Shown piece by piece: positions 8,992 to 17,797 of a stretch of DNA of 64,000 bases (within the stretch, counting starts at the first letter, position 1; every line of letters starts with the position of its first letter). The notes under the pieces were generated by a model. It saw only the letters and a program-made list of their open reading frames with translations. It was not told the origin of the DNA and made no database searches. The stretch is from positions 186,001-250,000 of the forward strand of contig NZ_LQXM01000026.1 in assembly GCF_001648555.1 (NCBI RefSeq), written 5' to 3'. The translations under genes were made by a program, and so were the position numbers. The DNA is from Rossellomorea aquimaris TF-12 (lineage in GTDB: Bacteria > Bacillota > Bacilli > Bacillales > Bacillaceae_B).

Positions 8992-9025
8992 AAAAAGGAG
9001 AGCGATGAAAATTGCTCTCCTTTTT
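8992..9025 (+). terminator. Terminator of nrdAB (possibly bidirectional)
   Basis: The stem AAAGGAGAGC / GCTCTCCTTT has A and T runs on either side, directly after the nrdB stop and just before the end of the convergent aldehyde dehydrogenase gene. Confidence 0.9.
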
Positions 9026-9034
9026 CAAATACCA

Positions 9035-10498
9035 CTATTTTTTTTCAATAAATGGTCCGTAATCTCTTCTCACATGCTGTACTCCTACCCATTTTACCGT
9101 AGTAAACTCCTCTAGAGCCCATTCTCCATTGAAGCGACCCAGTCCAGAGTCCTTTTCTCCTCCAAAAGGCATATGGGGTTCATCATTCACTGATTGATCA
9201 TTGATGTGGATCATTCCAGTGTGGATAGTAGAAGCTAATGCAGTTCCTCTTTCTGTTGATGAATGAATGGCACCACTTAGTCCATATGGATGCTCATTCG
9301 CTAATTTCATGGCTTCCTCATCATCTTTGAAAGGGATGATAGCTGCTACCGGTCCAAAAATTTCATTTTTTGCTATCGGCATATGATTGTTTACTCCTGT
9401 TAAAACCGTAGGATAGAGCAGGTTACCTTCAGAGTTTCCTCCAAGAATCAGTTCTGCACCTTCTGCTTTACTGCTTTCAATATCCTTTAATATTCGATCT
9501 GCTTGATCTTGATCAATTAGTGGTCCGATTTGAGTGCCCTTATTTGCGGGATTTCCAACAGTTAAATCCTTTACCCTAGATACAAAAGCCTCAACAAATT
9601 CTTCATAGACCTCTTGTTGTACCATGATTCGATTTATAGACATGCAAATTTGACCTTGATGATAAAACTTGCCAAACAATGCAGATTCTACTGCGTTATG
9701 GATATCCGCATCATCTAAAACGATAAATACGTTATTTCCACCTAGTTCTAAAGCGGTTTTTTTAAGGTTCTTACCTGCAAGTTCTCCAATATGTCGTCCT
9801 ACTTCAGTAGAACCTGTAAATGAGATTAACCTAGGTATAGGATGAGTCACAATGTCGTCCCCGATTTCTGAACCTTTTCCTACAACTACATTTAACAAGC
9901 CTTTTGGAAGTCCGGCTTCTTCAAAGATACTGGCGAATAATAAACCACCGGTAACGGGAGTGTGAGTAGCTGGTTTAACTACGACTCCGTTTCCTGTTGC
10001 CAATGCTGTCGCAATAGAACGGACGGCTAAGTGAAACGGGAAGTTCCAAGGACTGATTACACCTACGACACCTAATGGTTCTCGGTATACCCGATTTTCT
10101 TTCCCAGGTACTTGAGAAGGGAGTATTTTCCCTTCCATTCTATAAGGGTAAGTTACAGCTTCCTTCATACTATTAATGGAAACTTTTACTTCCCCAGCAG
10201 CTTTCATATACGTGCTTCCAGATTCTTTAATAAGCCAATCGATAATCATATCCTTATTTTGTTCAACAAGATGGACGGCTTTTTCCAGTATTTCTCTTTT
10301 AACTTGAGGTGGTTCTTGTGCCCACTTAGTTTGAGCTTGTTCTGATGACTTATAGGCGTGATCAACATCTTCCTTACTTGCTGCTTGAATAGTAAGAAGT
10401 TCTGATTGGTCAAAAGGGTTGGTATTTGTAATGACACTTTTGCTTCTACCTTTAACCCATTCTCCATTAATAAATAACTTATCAAAATTGGTTTGCAT
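9035..10498 (-). CDS. NAD(P)-dependent aldehyde dehydrogenase
   Basis: This 487-residue member of the ALDH superfamily oxidises an aldehyde to the carboxylate. Motifs include the cofactor loop GVISPWNFPFHLAVR, FTGSTEVGRHIG, the general base Glu in ALELGGNN, the nucleophile Cys in GQICMSINR, and EIFGPVAAIIPF. The overall pattern (short N-terminus, VPGKENRVYREPLGV) resembles B. subtilis YfmT-type aromatic aldehyde dehydrogenases, but substrate choice is an inference. RBS AGGAGG lies before the ATG. It is the second gene of an operon: the SDR gene ends 21 bp upstream. The pair suggests a route from alcohol or ketone through aldehyde to acid. Confidence 0.93.
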   Translation of the reverse strand: MQTNFDKLFINGEWVKGRSKSVITNTNPFDQSELLTIQAASKEDVDHAYKSSEQAQTKWAQEPPQVKREILEKAVHLVEQNKDMIIDWLIKESGSTYMKAAGEVKVSINSMKEAVTYPYRMEGKILPSQVPGKENRVYREPLGVVGVISPWNFPFHLAVRSIATALATGNGVVVKPATHTPVTGGLLFASIFEEAGLPKGLLNVVVGKGSEIGDDIVTHPIPRLISFTGSTEVGRHIGELAGKNLKKTALELGGNNVFIVLDDADIHNAVESALFGKFYHQGQICMSINRIMVQQEVYEEFVEAFVSRVKDLTVGNPANKGTQIGPLIDQDQADRILKDIESSKAEGAELILGGNSEGNLLYPTVLTGVNNHMPIAKNEIFGPVAAIIPFKDDEEAMKLANEHPYGLSGAIHSSTERGTALASTIHTGMIHINDQSVNDEPHMPFGGEKDSGLGRFNGEWALEEFTTVKWVGVQHVRRDYGPFIEKK

Positions 10499-10519
10499 GA
10501 TGGTTTCCTCCTAGTTTGT

Positions 10520-11257
10520 TTACATTCCTTGCTGAGTAGGGCGAACGATAATTTCGTTTACATCTACATGGTCTGGCTGGACAATTGCGTAAGAAATTGC
10601 TTTTGCAATATTTTCACTATCGAGAGGTTTCATCTCCTGTTCTTTAAAAGCTTCTAGAATATCTTCATCTGTAATGGTTTGGGTCAATTCTGTTGCTACT
10701 GCTCCTGGACTAATAATGGTGGTTCTTATATTGTGTGAGGCATTCATTTCTTGTCTTAACCCTTCTGTAATGGCTCTTACGGCATATTTTGTACCGCTGT
10801 ATACGGAGCTACCCGGCATTACTTTATGCCCAGCAACAGAAGAAATATTGATAATATGGCCAGATTTTTGATCTTCCATGTACGGAAGAACAGCAGCAAT
10901 TCCATAAAGAACCCCTTTTATGTTTACATCAACCATTTGATCCCATTCTTTAATTTTTCGTTTATTTATCAAAGAAAGAGGCATTAAGCCCGCATTATTT
11001 ACTAAAATATCAATTCGTCCAAATCGCTCAATTGTTCTTTTTGCCAAGTGCTCCATTTCGTCTACTTTCGATACATCCGTTAGGGTATAGTCAACCTCAC
11101 CCCCCATTTTTTCGATATCTTTTTTTAACTCTTGCAAGCGATCTTCTCGCCTAGCTGCAAGCATAACGGTAATGTTACTTGAAGCTAATTGTTTTGCAGT
11201 TGCTTGTCCTATTCCACTACTTGCTCCTGTAATAATCGCTACTTTTTTGGTTGTCAT
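10520..11257 (-). CDS. Classical short-chain dehydrogenase/reductase
   Basis: This 245-residue SDR has the cofactor motif TGASSGIG (residues 10-17), the NADP-type AARRED after beta-2, NNAGLM, catalytic Ser in [11 protein letters not shown], and Tyr-x3-Lys in YSGTKYA. Its substrate is unknown; proteins of this shape act on small alcohols, aldehydes or 3-hydroxy acids. RBS AGGAGG precedes the ATG. It is the first gene of a two-gene operon with the aldehyde dehydrogenase, so a shared detoxification or degradation substrate is likely. Confidence 0.92.
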   Translation of the reverse strand: MTTKKVAIITGASSGIGQATAKQLASSNITVMLAARREDRLQELKKDIEKMGGEVDYTLTDVSKVDEMEHLAKRTIERFGRIDILVNNAGLMPLSLINKRKIKEWDQMVDVNIKGVLYGIAAVLPYMEDQKSGHIINISSVAGHKVMPGSSVYSGTKYAVRAITEGLRQEMNASHNIRTTIISPGAVATELTQTITDEDILEAFKEQEMKPLDSENIAKAISYAIVQPDHVDVNEIIVRPTQQGM

Positions 11258-11528
11258 TTAGAATCCTCCTATTAAGAACTAAGATACGAGTTATTATTTA
11301 CTACTTCTATTGTTTACACCCATAAAGAAAGTTTTAAACAAATCAAAGAGAGTTTAAGAAAGGATGTTTTCTTAAACTTTGTTTCCATTAATAAACCAAC
11401 AGCTTGAAGTAAAAAGGGGGAGGCTTACTTCCTATTAAATTACTTTTTATCCCAATTTTAGCTATTTAATGTTTATTTGACGTTAATACGGGAATACATT
11501 AACTAGATTGAGAGAGGAGAGATTGTAC

Positions 11529-11858
11529 ATGGCAAATCATTCTACAGAAGATAAAATGGAAAGTAAGGTAGAAAGTACATTATCAAATATGTCCGAAGAT
11601 AAAAAGGAAGACATTCTTTCAAATTTTGATCACTTTAAACAATACTTAGGTAATAAGGTATCATTAGCAGATAAGTTAGGATTGAATGAAGAACAACAAG
11701 CAAAAGCAGCTCAAAAAGTTGGAGATTATTTAGCAGCTCATGAGGAGCCGAAAAATAGAGAAGAAAAGTTATTATATGAATTATGGAAAGCCGGTAACAA
11801 AGACGAGCAGCATATGCTATCCCATATGTTAGTTAAACTGGTTCACTCTGAATCATAA
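11529..11858 (+). CDS. DUF3243 family protein (YmfJ-like)
   Basis: This is a 109-residue soluble helical protein. The block FDHFKQYLGNKVSLADKLGL, then KVGDYLAAHEEPKNREEKLL and ELWKAGNKDEQHMLSHMLVKLV are the family pattern; no biochemical role is known. The frame extends to a TTG at 11508, but the RBS AGAGGAGAG (11512-11520) fits the ATG at 11529. The first 30 residues (MANHSTEDKMESKVESTLSN) are an extra charged lead compared with the short YmfJ. Monocistronic, with a terminator right after. Confidence 0.85.
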   Translation: MANHSTEDKMESKVESTLSNMSEDKKEDILSNFDHFKQYLGNKVSLADKLGLNEEQQAKAAQKVGDYLAAHEEPKNREEKLLYELWKAGNKDEQHMLSHMLVKLVHSES

Positions 11859-11862
11859 TTGT

Positions 11863-11898
11863 TAAAAGGTGCATACATGAGATGTATGCACCCTTTTA
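11863..11898. terminator. Bidirectional terminator between DUF3243 gene and OsmC gene
   Basis: The stem AAAAGGTGCATACA / TGTATGCACCCTTTT sits between two convergent genes and carries A and T tracts on both sides. Confidence 0.9.
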
Positions 11899-12345
11899 TT
11901 GTGATAATTTAATGGTTTCTTCGACTTCTACTTCCACATTCCCTTTTAGAGCTCTAGAAATCATACAAGATTTCTCCGCTTTATAGAATAATTTTTTTGC
12001 AGTGGATACATTTTTTTCTGTACAGTCTGCTTCCAAAATCAGTTCTGGCTTATGAATGATTTTTTTATATGTAATGACCCCTTTTTCAACTTCAACAATT
12101 CCTTCAGAAACCATCGTGAGCATGCTTTTCTTAATTTTACTTCTTTCAAGCATAGCGGCTAGAGTAATGATGTAACAGGTAGCGGCAGCTCCAAGAAGCA
12201 TCTCATCAGGATTCGTTCCAACACCTGGACCATCCATTTCTTTTGGAATTGATATCTTTGTATGGACGTTGGGGGATTGAAGAGATCCCACATCATTTCG
12301 TAAGCCGGGCCAATTTGTTTCGATATAGAAAGAGTGTTCTGCCAT
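11896..12345 (-). CDS. OsmC/Ohr-family peroxide-resistance protein
   Basis: This 149-residue protein carries the two OsmC redox cysteines, in LLGAAATCYIITLAAML and KAEKSCMISRAL, and the acidic NPDEMLLGA block that precedes the first cysteine. The family reduces organic hydroperoxides through these thiols. The size and the loop KEMDGPGVGTNPDEML suit the OsmC/YmaD group rather than Ohr. RBS AGGAGG lies 13 nt upstream of the ATG. Monocistronic, and convergent with the DUF3243 gene. Confidence 0.88.
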   Translation of the reverse strand: MAEHSFYIETNWPGLRNDVGSLQSPNVHTKISIPKEMDGPGVGTNPDEMLLGAAATCYIITLAAMLERSKIKKSMLTMVSEGIVEVEKGVITYKKIIHKPELILEADCTEKNVSTAKKLFYKAEKSCMISRALKGNVEVEVEETIKLSQ

Positions 12346-12450
12346 AAGTTAAGATAACCTCCTGGATTATTTAATAAAAGAAAGTATGTATTTAGGGACC
12401 ATAATAATGATTTATGGCTGTAATTCAAAATCTTTAAGAAAAGTACCTAC

Positions 12451-12484
12451 AAAAAAGACTCTACACAGAGTAGAGTCTTTTTTA
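12451..12484 (-). terminator. Terminator of the cold-shock gene
   Basis: The stem AAAAAAGACTCTAC / GTAGAGTCTTTTTT lies 10 bp beyond the csp stop codon. Confidence 0.92.
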
Positions 12485-12493
12485 AAGCATTCA

Positions 12494-12694
12494 TTATGCT
12501 TTTGTAACGTTAGCAGCTTGGTCGCCACGGTTTCCTTGAACGATTTCAAATGAAACTTTTTGACCTTCTTCTAAAGTTTTGAATCCTTCGCCTTGAATAG
12601 CTGAGAAGTGAACGAATACATCGTCTCCACCTTCGCGCTCGATGAATCCGAAACCTTTTTCTGCGTTAAACCATTTAACTGTACCTTGTAACAT
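12494..12694 (-). CDS. Cold-shock protein (CspB-like)
   Basis: This 66-residue single-domain RNA chaperone binds single-stranded RNA/DNA through RNP1 (KGFGFIE) and RNP2 (VFVHFSAI), both intact. The start is the ATG at 12694: it has a textbook RBS (GAGGAGGTAACTAAT) and gives the standard [10 protein letters not shown]-terminus. The 19 extra codons upstream belong to the leader. A sigma-A promoter at 12819-12847 implies a leader of about 118 nt, in keeping with the long structured leaders of csp mRNAs that fold differently in the cold. Confidence 0.97.
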   Translation of the reverse strand: MLQGTVKWFNAEKGFGFIEREGGDDVFVHFSAIQGEGFKTLEEGQKVSFEIVQGNRGDQAANVTKA

Positions 12695-12818
12695 ATTAGT
12701 TACCTCCTCGTGTGTTCTCCACACAATTGTATTACTATTCTTGCTCTTCAAAACTTCAAGGCGAAAAGCTTAAAAACTTTGTCTATCCTTTAATTCCGAA
12801 CAAAAATAATTCACATTA

Positions 12819-12847
12819 ATAATAGCAAGAAATAATGAAGATTGCAA
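12819..12847 (-). promoter_or_regulatory. Sigma-A promoter of the cold-shock gene
   Basis: On the minus strand, TTGCAA (12842-12847) and TATTAT (12819-12824) are separated by exactly 17 bp. This predicts a start near 12812 and a leader of roughly 118 nt. Confidence 0.75.
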
Positions 12848-12928
12848 GCAATAGGAAATCCGATTTCTGGAAAATAGGACAAATGGAAGATTGGATAAAA
12901 AAGATTTAAAAAAAGGCGAAAAGAATAA

Positions 12929-13774
12929 TTAAATATTGGTCCGCACTGCCCATAATTCAGGGAAAAACTGATGATCGAGAACTTTTTTTAAGTATCCAAC
13001 CCCACTTGAACCACCTGTGCCTTTCTTGTGTCCTATAATCCGTTCTACTGTTTTCATGTGACGAAAACGCCATTGCTGTAACCAATCTTCAATATCGATA
13101 AGTTTTTCGGCGAGCTCATATAAATCCCAATATTTCTCTGTATCCTCATAAACTTTTGTCCAAGCATTTAATACTGATTCGTCTTCTCGGTAAGGTTTTG
13201 TGACATCTCTGTTCATGATGTCTTCATTGATGTTTAGTCCATTCGTAGCTAATGCAAGTATAGCGACATCATATAATGAGGGTGCTTCATATGCCTCTTT
13301 GAGTTGAGTTAATAGTATAGGGTCCTTTTTATAAATTTCCAGTACATGTGGTGTTTTATAGCCCAACGCAAATTCAATCATTCGGTATTGATAAGATTGA
13401 AATCCGGATGCTTGACCTAAATCATCTCTAAATTCAATATACTCAGACGGTGTAAGGGTAGACAACACATCCCATGCATGGATAATTTGAGATTGTATTT
13501 TTGATACACGGGACAACATTTTGAATGCTGGAGAAAGCTCTCCTGCTTTAATTGCTTCAATGCTGGCCCTAAGCTCGTGAAGGATAAGCTTCATCCAAAG
13601 TTCACTTACTTGATGGATCACAATAAATAGCATCTCATCATGATGTCCTGACAATCTTTTCTGACTATCTAATAATGTATCGAGTTGAAGGTAATCTCCA
13701 TATGTCATTTTATTAATGAAATCAGTATGTACATGCTCATTTCCCATAGAATTTGTCTTATCTTTATTTGTCAT
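12929..13774 (-). CDS. kynA: Tryptophan 2,3-dioxygenase
   Basis: This haem enzyme opens the indole ring of L-tryptophan to N-formylkynurenine, the first step of kynurenine degradation. The 281-residue length, the distal block [35 protein letters not shown], and the haem-His segment [20 protein letters not shown] are diagnostic. RBS AAAGGGAG lies before the ATG. In many bacilli kynA is joined with kynB (formamidase) and kynU (kynureninase); neither is within 10 kb here, so the rest of the pathway must be elsewhere or missing. No terminator hairpin is evident downstream, only a T-rich tract. Confidence 0.96.
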   Translation of the reverse strand: MTNKDKTNSMGNEHVHTDFINKMTYGDYLQLDTLLDSQKRLSGHHDEMLFIVIHQVSELWMKLILHELRASIEAIKAGELSPAFKMLSRVSKIQSQIIHAWDVLSTLTPSEYIEFRDDLGQASGFQSYQYRMIEFALGYKTPHVLEIYKKDPILLTQLKEAYEAPSLYDVAILALATNGLNINEDIMNRDVTKPYREDESVLNAWTKVYEDTEKYWDLYELAEKLIDIEDWLQQWRFRHMKTVERIIGHKKGTGGSSGVGYLKKVLDHQFFPELWAVRTNI

Positions 13775-14016
13775 GTGAGATCTCCCTTTCTGCTGTTCAA
13801 AAATTAGATAAAGGTAAAAAACCTTTCTTGTAGTAATTTCTCGAATGAAAGGGAAAAATCCTTTATTGATTCGCTTGAATATAGGAATACGGTTTTTTCA
13901 CTATTCCTAGGTGATTAGAGGTGGAGGCTTAGTGCTTCCTTTTGCAGCATCAAAATGATTGAAATTCTATAGTTGGGGAACATAATAGTATTATCGTTTA
14001 ATTAGGGGTACTCACT

Positions 14017-14829
14017 ATGAACATGATCCACCATATTAAGCAGGTAGTCAGCCGCTTCTTTCAAGAACGGTTCTTTGATCAATCTGCTCAACTTGCTTAT
14101 TATTTGTTATTATCGATTTTTCCGTTTTTAATTTTTGTCTTCTCCTTGATTAGCTATCTACCTATTTCAGAAACAAATGTGTTATTACTTATTAAACCGT
14201 TTGCTCCTGAACGATCCTATGCCATTCTTCAAAGTAATATAGATCGTATATTGTATGATCAAAGAGGTGATATTTTATCTATTTCCATCATTTTTACTTT
14301 CTGGTTAGCTTCCATGGCTGTACAATCAATGGTTCGTTCATTGAACCAGGCGTACAGAATAGAAAGAAAGAAGCCTTTTCTGATTGCCTTACTGTATGAT
14401 TTATTACTAACAGTAGGGTTTATGATTTTAATTTCTTTCTCTCTTATTGTTCCAGTTGTTGAAGAATATGTTCGTCACGCTAGATTTACAGAAGGAAAGC
14501 TTGAAGGTGAGTGGAGCCAAGCGTGGGTACTTGGAAAATGGGGGTTAAGCTCTATTTTTATGATGGCGTTATTTATTTTCCTTTATTTAGTGGTACCGAG
14601 TAAGAGAATTTCATTTATTCATGTTATACCTGGAGCATTAGTTGCTACATTTGGTTGGCAGCTTGTCTCATTACTGTATGGAACGTATGTAAAGCTGAAT
14701 GATTACACTCAATTTTATGGTCAATTGGGTAGTGTAATAACATTGGTTGTATGGTTTTATATTTCCTCAACTATTTTGTTAATAGGTGGATTGTTAAATG
14801 GGAGTGTTGCAGAGAAAAGTATTAAATAG
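14017..14829 (+). CDS. YihY/BrkB family inner-membrane protein
   Basis: This 270-residue protein has six predicted membrane segments. The family signature appears as FFDQSAQLAYYLLLSIFPFL at the N-terminus, then FWLASMAVQSMVRSLNQAY, PGALVATFGWQLVSLLYG and GQLGSVITLVVWFYISS. The family was once misnamed ribonuclease BN; its real role is not settled. It resembles B. subtilis YfkH. No partner genes are adjacent. Confidence 0.88.
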   Translation: MNMIHHIKQVVSRFFQERFFDQSAQLAYYLLLSIFPFLIFVFSLISYLPISETNVLLLIKPFAPERSYAILQSNIDRILYDQRGDILSISIIFTFWLASMAVQSMVRSLNQAYRIERKKPFLIALLYDLLLTVGFMILISFSLIVPVVEEYVRHARFTEGKLEGEWSQAWVLGKWGLSSIFMMALFIFLYLVVPSKRISFIHVIPGALVATFGWQLVSLLYGTYVKLNDYTQFYGQLGSVITLVVWFYISSTILLIGGLLNGSVAEKSIK

Positions 14830-14880
14830 CCATGTTTGGGTCGAGTATGAAATCGCGAAGATTTTATACTTTTTTTTTTA

Positions 14881-14992
14881 GGTTTTTTTCGCAAAGTTTG
14901 TTGTTTTTAAACATCTGCTAATTCCTCTGTCAACGAGTATATGCTAGAGGGTGAAGGTGGCTGATCCGCTTGTAGTTGGCGGTTTTAAAGCC
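14881..14992 (+). repeat. Partial copy of the interspersed element (left half)
   Basis: It starts GGTTTTTTTCGCAAAGTTTG and TTGTTTTTAAACAT, then CTCTGTCAACGAGTATATGC, then TAGAGGGTGAAGG. This lines up with the left arm and inner GGCTCTGTCAAtCAGT block of the copies at 60547 and 59178. No right arm is present. Confidence 0.75.
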
Positions 14993-15029
14993 ATTTTTAA
15001 TTAGAATCATTTTCATTATTCACAATGAA

Positions 15030-15140
15030 ACGGAAAAACTTGTGTATTTCACGGATATGCTCCGGACTCATACGGATAAATAGTGAATCACCACGGATAA
15101 ATCAAGGGTTTTCACTGATAGTTTCGAAAAATAACGAATA
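15030..15140. repeat. Helically phased array of ACGGATA-like heptamers
   Basis: Heptamers occur at 15030 (ACGGAAA), 15051, 15072 and 15093 (ACGGATA), 15114 (ACTGATA) and 15134 (ACGAATA). The first five are exactly 21 bp apart and the last 20 bp. The bases between heptamers are hardly conserved. It is not a CRISPR (units too short, no conserved repeat/spacer pattern). Role unknown. Confidence 0.65.
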
Positions 15141-15330
15141 AAGGAATCAGCAAATAGCTAAATAAGAACAGAAACGAAAAAACCAAATTTTTAATTAATA
15201 ATGAAACTAAATCTAATCCCATCCGTAAGAATAATCTAAAGAGGGTTGTCATAGTACAGCTAGTGGTAAGTGCAAATGACTGGAATAAAATCATTCGTAT
15301 AAGAAGGAATATTAAAGGGGGATAAACAAA

Positions 15331-15789
15331 TTGGTAACGTTACAAACTATGAGCTCTAGTGAGTTCCAAAAATATCTTGATATATCTGTTAAAGATTATG
15401 CGAAAGAAAAAGTGTTATCAGGAAATTGGGAAGAGGAAGAGTCTTTAGAGAAAGCAAAAGAAGAATTTGCTAAACTTTTGCCGAATGGTGAGAATACAGA
15501 AAATAATTACTTATATACGATTTTGAAAGAGAACAACCAAGATGTGGGTATTATATGGCTGGCTAAACAATCTTCTGAAAAAGCATTCATATATGATATA
15601 AGAATTTTAGAGGAGCATCAAGGAAAAGGATACGGGAAAGACGCGATGAAAAAGGTAGAAGAAGAAGCAAAACAAATAGGTGTACAAAAAATTGGACTTC
15701 ATGTATTTGGTCACAATAAAGTTGCCAGGAATCTATACGAAAAAATTGGTTACAAAACCACCAACGTTGTGATGGAGAAGGAAATCTAA
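15331..15789 (+). CDS. GNAT family N-acetyltransferase
   Basis: This 152-residue protein starts at TTG 15331, placed by the RBS AAAGGGGG (about 9 nt away). The acetyl-CoA-binding signature is in EEHQGKGYGKDAMKKVEEEA (Q-x-x-G-x-G), followed by the GNAT C-terminal strand-helix IGLHVFGHNKVARNLYEKIG. The acceptor substrate cannot be inferred. Monocistronic with a terminator. Confidence 0.88.
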   Translation: MVTLQTMSSSEFQKYLDISVKDYAKEKVLSGNWEEEESLEKAKEEFAKLLPNGENTENNYLYTILKENNQDVGIIWLAKQSSEKAFIYDIRILEEHQGKGYGKDAMKKVEEEAKQIGVQKIGLHVFGHNKVARNLYEKIGYKTTNVVMEKEI

Positions 15790-15806
15790 AGCATTCAACT
15801 TGAAAC

Positions 15807-15842
15807 AAAAAAATCTCTGAGCCGCCACTCGGAGATTTTTTT
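15807..15842. terminator. Terminator between GNAT gene and convergent peptide transporter gene
   Basis: The stem AAAAATCTC..GAG / CTC.GGAGATTTTT has A and T tracts on both sides. Confidence 0.85.
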
Positions 15843-15909
15843 GTTGTTACTATGACCATTCACTTGTTATTTTGAAGGAACGCTACAGGAATTACAATGC
15901 TTAAAGGAG

Positions 15910-17331
15910 TTAAACGGTATTTTCCTCTTTCATCATATTCACTAATTTCTTTGAAATGGTTAATAAAATCAAGCCTAAAATGATTGCTGTTGCCCCTATA
16001 ACTGCAAAGATCTCTAAATAGCCAAGGGTAGCAGTTAAAGATGCTAATTGTCCGGCTAACAAACTGGCTACACCAATCGCTGCCATCCAAACGCCCATTA
16101 GTAAAGACGCGATCTTTACAGGTGCAACTTTACTTACTAATGAAAGTCCAACTGGAGACAGAAATAATTCCCCAAGAGTATGAAGAAGATAGGTGAAGAT
16201 GATGAACAGTAAGTTTGCTTTTACAACCACATTTTGCTCGTCAGAACCTGTTTGTAAAACTGCTGGAATTAGTACCATGAAACCAAGACCTAGCAGGATC
16301 ATTCCAAAGGCCATTTTAGTAGTCATATTGATATCTCCTCGTTTAGAATGAGATAATTTTAACCAGACGCTGGAGAGGATGGGAGCCAGAATAATAATAA
16401 ATAAAGGGTTTACTGATTGAAACCAGGCAACTGGGATCGTGTATCCAAAAACATCCCGATCAATAAAGTTTTTTGTATACAATGTAAAGGAACTGCCCGC
16501 TTGCTCAAAACCTGCCCAAAAGAATACTACGAAGCAGGCAAGAATGAGAATTGCTGTTGTTCTCTGTTTTTCTTTTTTTGATAATGGAACATTTACGTTT
16601 GCATTTGCTTCCTCTGCTAAAGCTTTATTCGGTTTTAATCCCACTAAACCTAAATACCTTTTGCTTAATGTGCTAAATATGATTTGTCCAATGACCATTC
16701 CTATGGAAGAAGCTAGGAAAGCCCACTTAAACCCGTAATGCATCGATCCATCAGCCATCGTATTTAAGAATAGATCCTCTGCAAGAAACCCTGCGATAAG
16801 AGGAGCAAAAAAAGCACCAAGATTAATCCCCATATAAAAAATAGTGAAAGCAGCATCCTTACGCTTATCATTTCTTGGATAAAGTTCTCCAACGAGGGTA
16901 GAGATATTAGGTTTGAAAAAACCGTTTCCAATGACAAGTAAAGCCAAGCCAAAAAATAATCCCGTTTGAGAATGAGTTAGAAATATACTGAAATCCCCGC
17001 ATGCCATCGTTATGCCACCAATGGTAATCGCTCTTCTCAGTCCAATATATCTATCTGTCAGCCAGCCACCAATAATCGGTGTGAAATAAACCGAACCAGT
17101 GTACATTCCGTATATCGATAAAGCTTTAGCTGAATCAACACCTAATCCTCCACTTATATATGCAGTCGTTAAATAGAGCACTAAAAGTGCACGCATACCA
17201 TAGTAGCTATATCGCTCCCAAAGTTCAGTAAAGAACAGTAGGTATAAACCCTTTGGGTGTTTTTTACCTTGTGGTAATGTGTCTAGTTGCGAAGAATTCA
17301 CGGCTTTATCACTCCCACTTTCATTTTTCAA
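15910..17331 (-). CDS. dtpT: POT/PTR2-family di- and tripeptide:H+ symporter
   Basis: This 473-residue protein has 12 or more membrane segments and imports short peptides with protons. Diagnostic blocks: ELWERYSYYGMRALLVLYLT (the ExxERFxYYG POT signature), YFTPIIGGWLTDRYIGLRR, FTIFYMGINLGAFFAP (PTR2 motif), and LGELFLSPVGLSLVSKVAP. The ATG at 17331 has no clear RBS; a GTG at 17301 lies 10 nt after GGGAG and would remove only ten residues of the cytoplasmic tail, so the start is uncertain. Monocistronic. Confidence 0.93.
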   Translation of the reverse strand: MKNESGSDKAVNSSQLDTLPQGKKHPKGLYLLFFTELWERYSYYGMRALLVLYLTTAYISGGLGVDSAKALSIYGMYTGSVYFTPIIGGWLTDRYIGLRRAITIGGITMACGDFSIFLTHSQTGLFFGLALLVIGNGFFKPNISTLVGELYPRNDKRKDAAFTIFYMGINLGAFFAPLIAGFLAEDLFLNTMADGSMHYGFKWAFLASSIGMVIGQIIFSTLSKRYLGLVGLKPNKALAEEANANVNVPLSKKEKQRTTAILILACFVVFFWAGFEQAGSSFTLYTKNFIDRDVFGYTIPVAWFQSVNPLFIIILAPILSSVWLKLSHSKRGDINMTTKMAFGMILLGLGFMVLIPAVLQTGSDEQNVVVKANLLFIIFTYLLHTLGELFLSPVGLSLVSKVAPVKIASLLMGVWMAAIGVASLLAGQLASLTATLGYLEIFAVIGATAIILGLILLTISKKLVNMMKEENTV

Positions 17332-17424
17332 GAAAAATTGTATCTAAAGGCTAAACATAAAATAACACCTTCATAGTATTCCCTTCATTAACATAGGCAT
17401 GTACAAAAGGAGAGGATGAAGCAG

Positions 17425-17679
17425 ATGAATATATTTAAAGGATGTTTATACTGTGGGAGAGATTCCTTAAGAGAAATGGAGTTTTTATATAGAGAAGAGT
17501 ACTCTTTAGGTGCGGAAAAATCACCATTCACTACTAATGGAGAAAAAGTAGGAGGAAACATCACCTTTTTAATGTGTGATGATTGTGGGTTTATTCATCC
17601 ATTTCATAAAGAGAAGAGAAAGAAATATATTAAACCAACCAAAGGAATCCAAAGGGAAATAAAGTGGAAGATTCGATGA
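17425..17679 (+). CDS. Small zinc-ribbon-like protein, function unknown
   Basis: This protein of about 84 residues has two Cys-x2-Cys pairs (CLYCG near residue 8 and MCDDCG near residue 54), the spacing of a zinc ribbon, and a basic C-terminal tail (HKEKRKKYIKPTKGIQREIK). I choose ATG 17425 over 17416 because the RBS AAAGGAGAGG (17406-17415) is too close to the first ATG. Possibly a nucleic-acid or metal-handling protein. I do not recognise a named family, and the neighbours give no clue. Confidence 0.65.
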   Translation: MNIFKGCLYCGRDSLREMEFLYREEYSLGAEKSPFTTNGEKVGGNITFLMCDDCGFIHPFHKEKRKKYIKPTKGIQREIKWKIR

Positions 17680-17797
17680 ATGTAGATGAAAAGAGCAGAT
17701 GTCTTTCATTATATACAATTCATTACCACAATGATTGGTCGAGACTTTGTAGATTTGTAAGAATTCACGTTATAATGAAAGGTGGGAGGGATTTAAC

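Larger units (their letters stand above)
14830..15330. other. 500-bp gene-free stretch with element fragment and phased heptamers
   Basis: It contains a left-half copy of the interspersed element (14881-14992) and, 40 bp on, the 21-bp-phased ACGGATA array (15030-15140). I see no ORF with an RBS and no terminator for the upstream gene other than a T tract at 14871-14879. Confidence 0.6.

Noticed and set aside
15030..15140. Possible CRISPR array
   Set aside because: Conserved parts are only 7 bp, spacers are 14 bp, and no cas gene is in the window.
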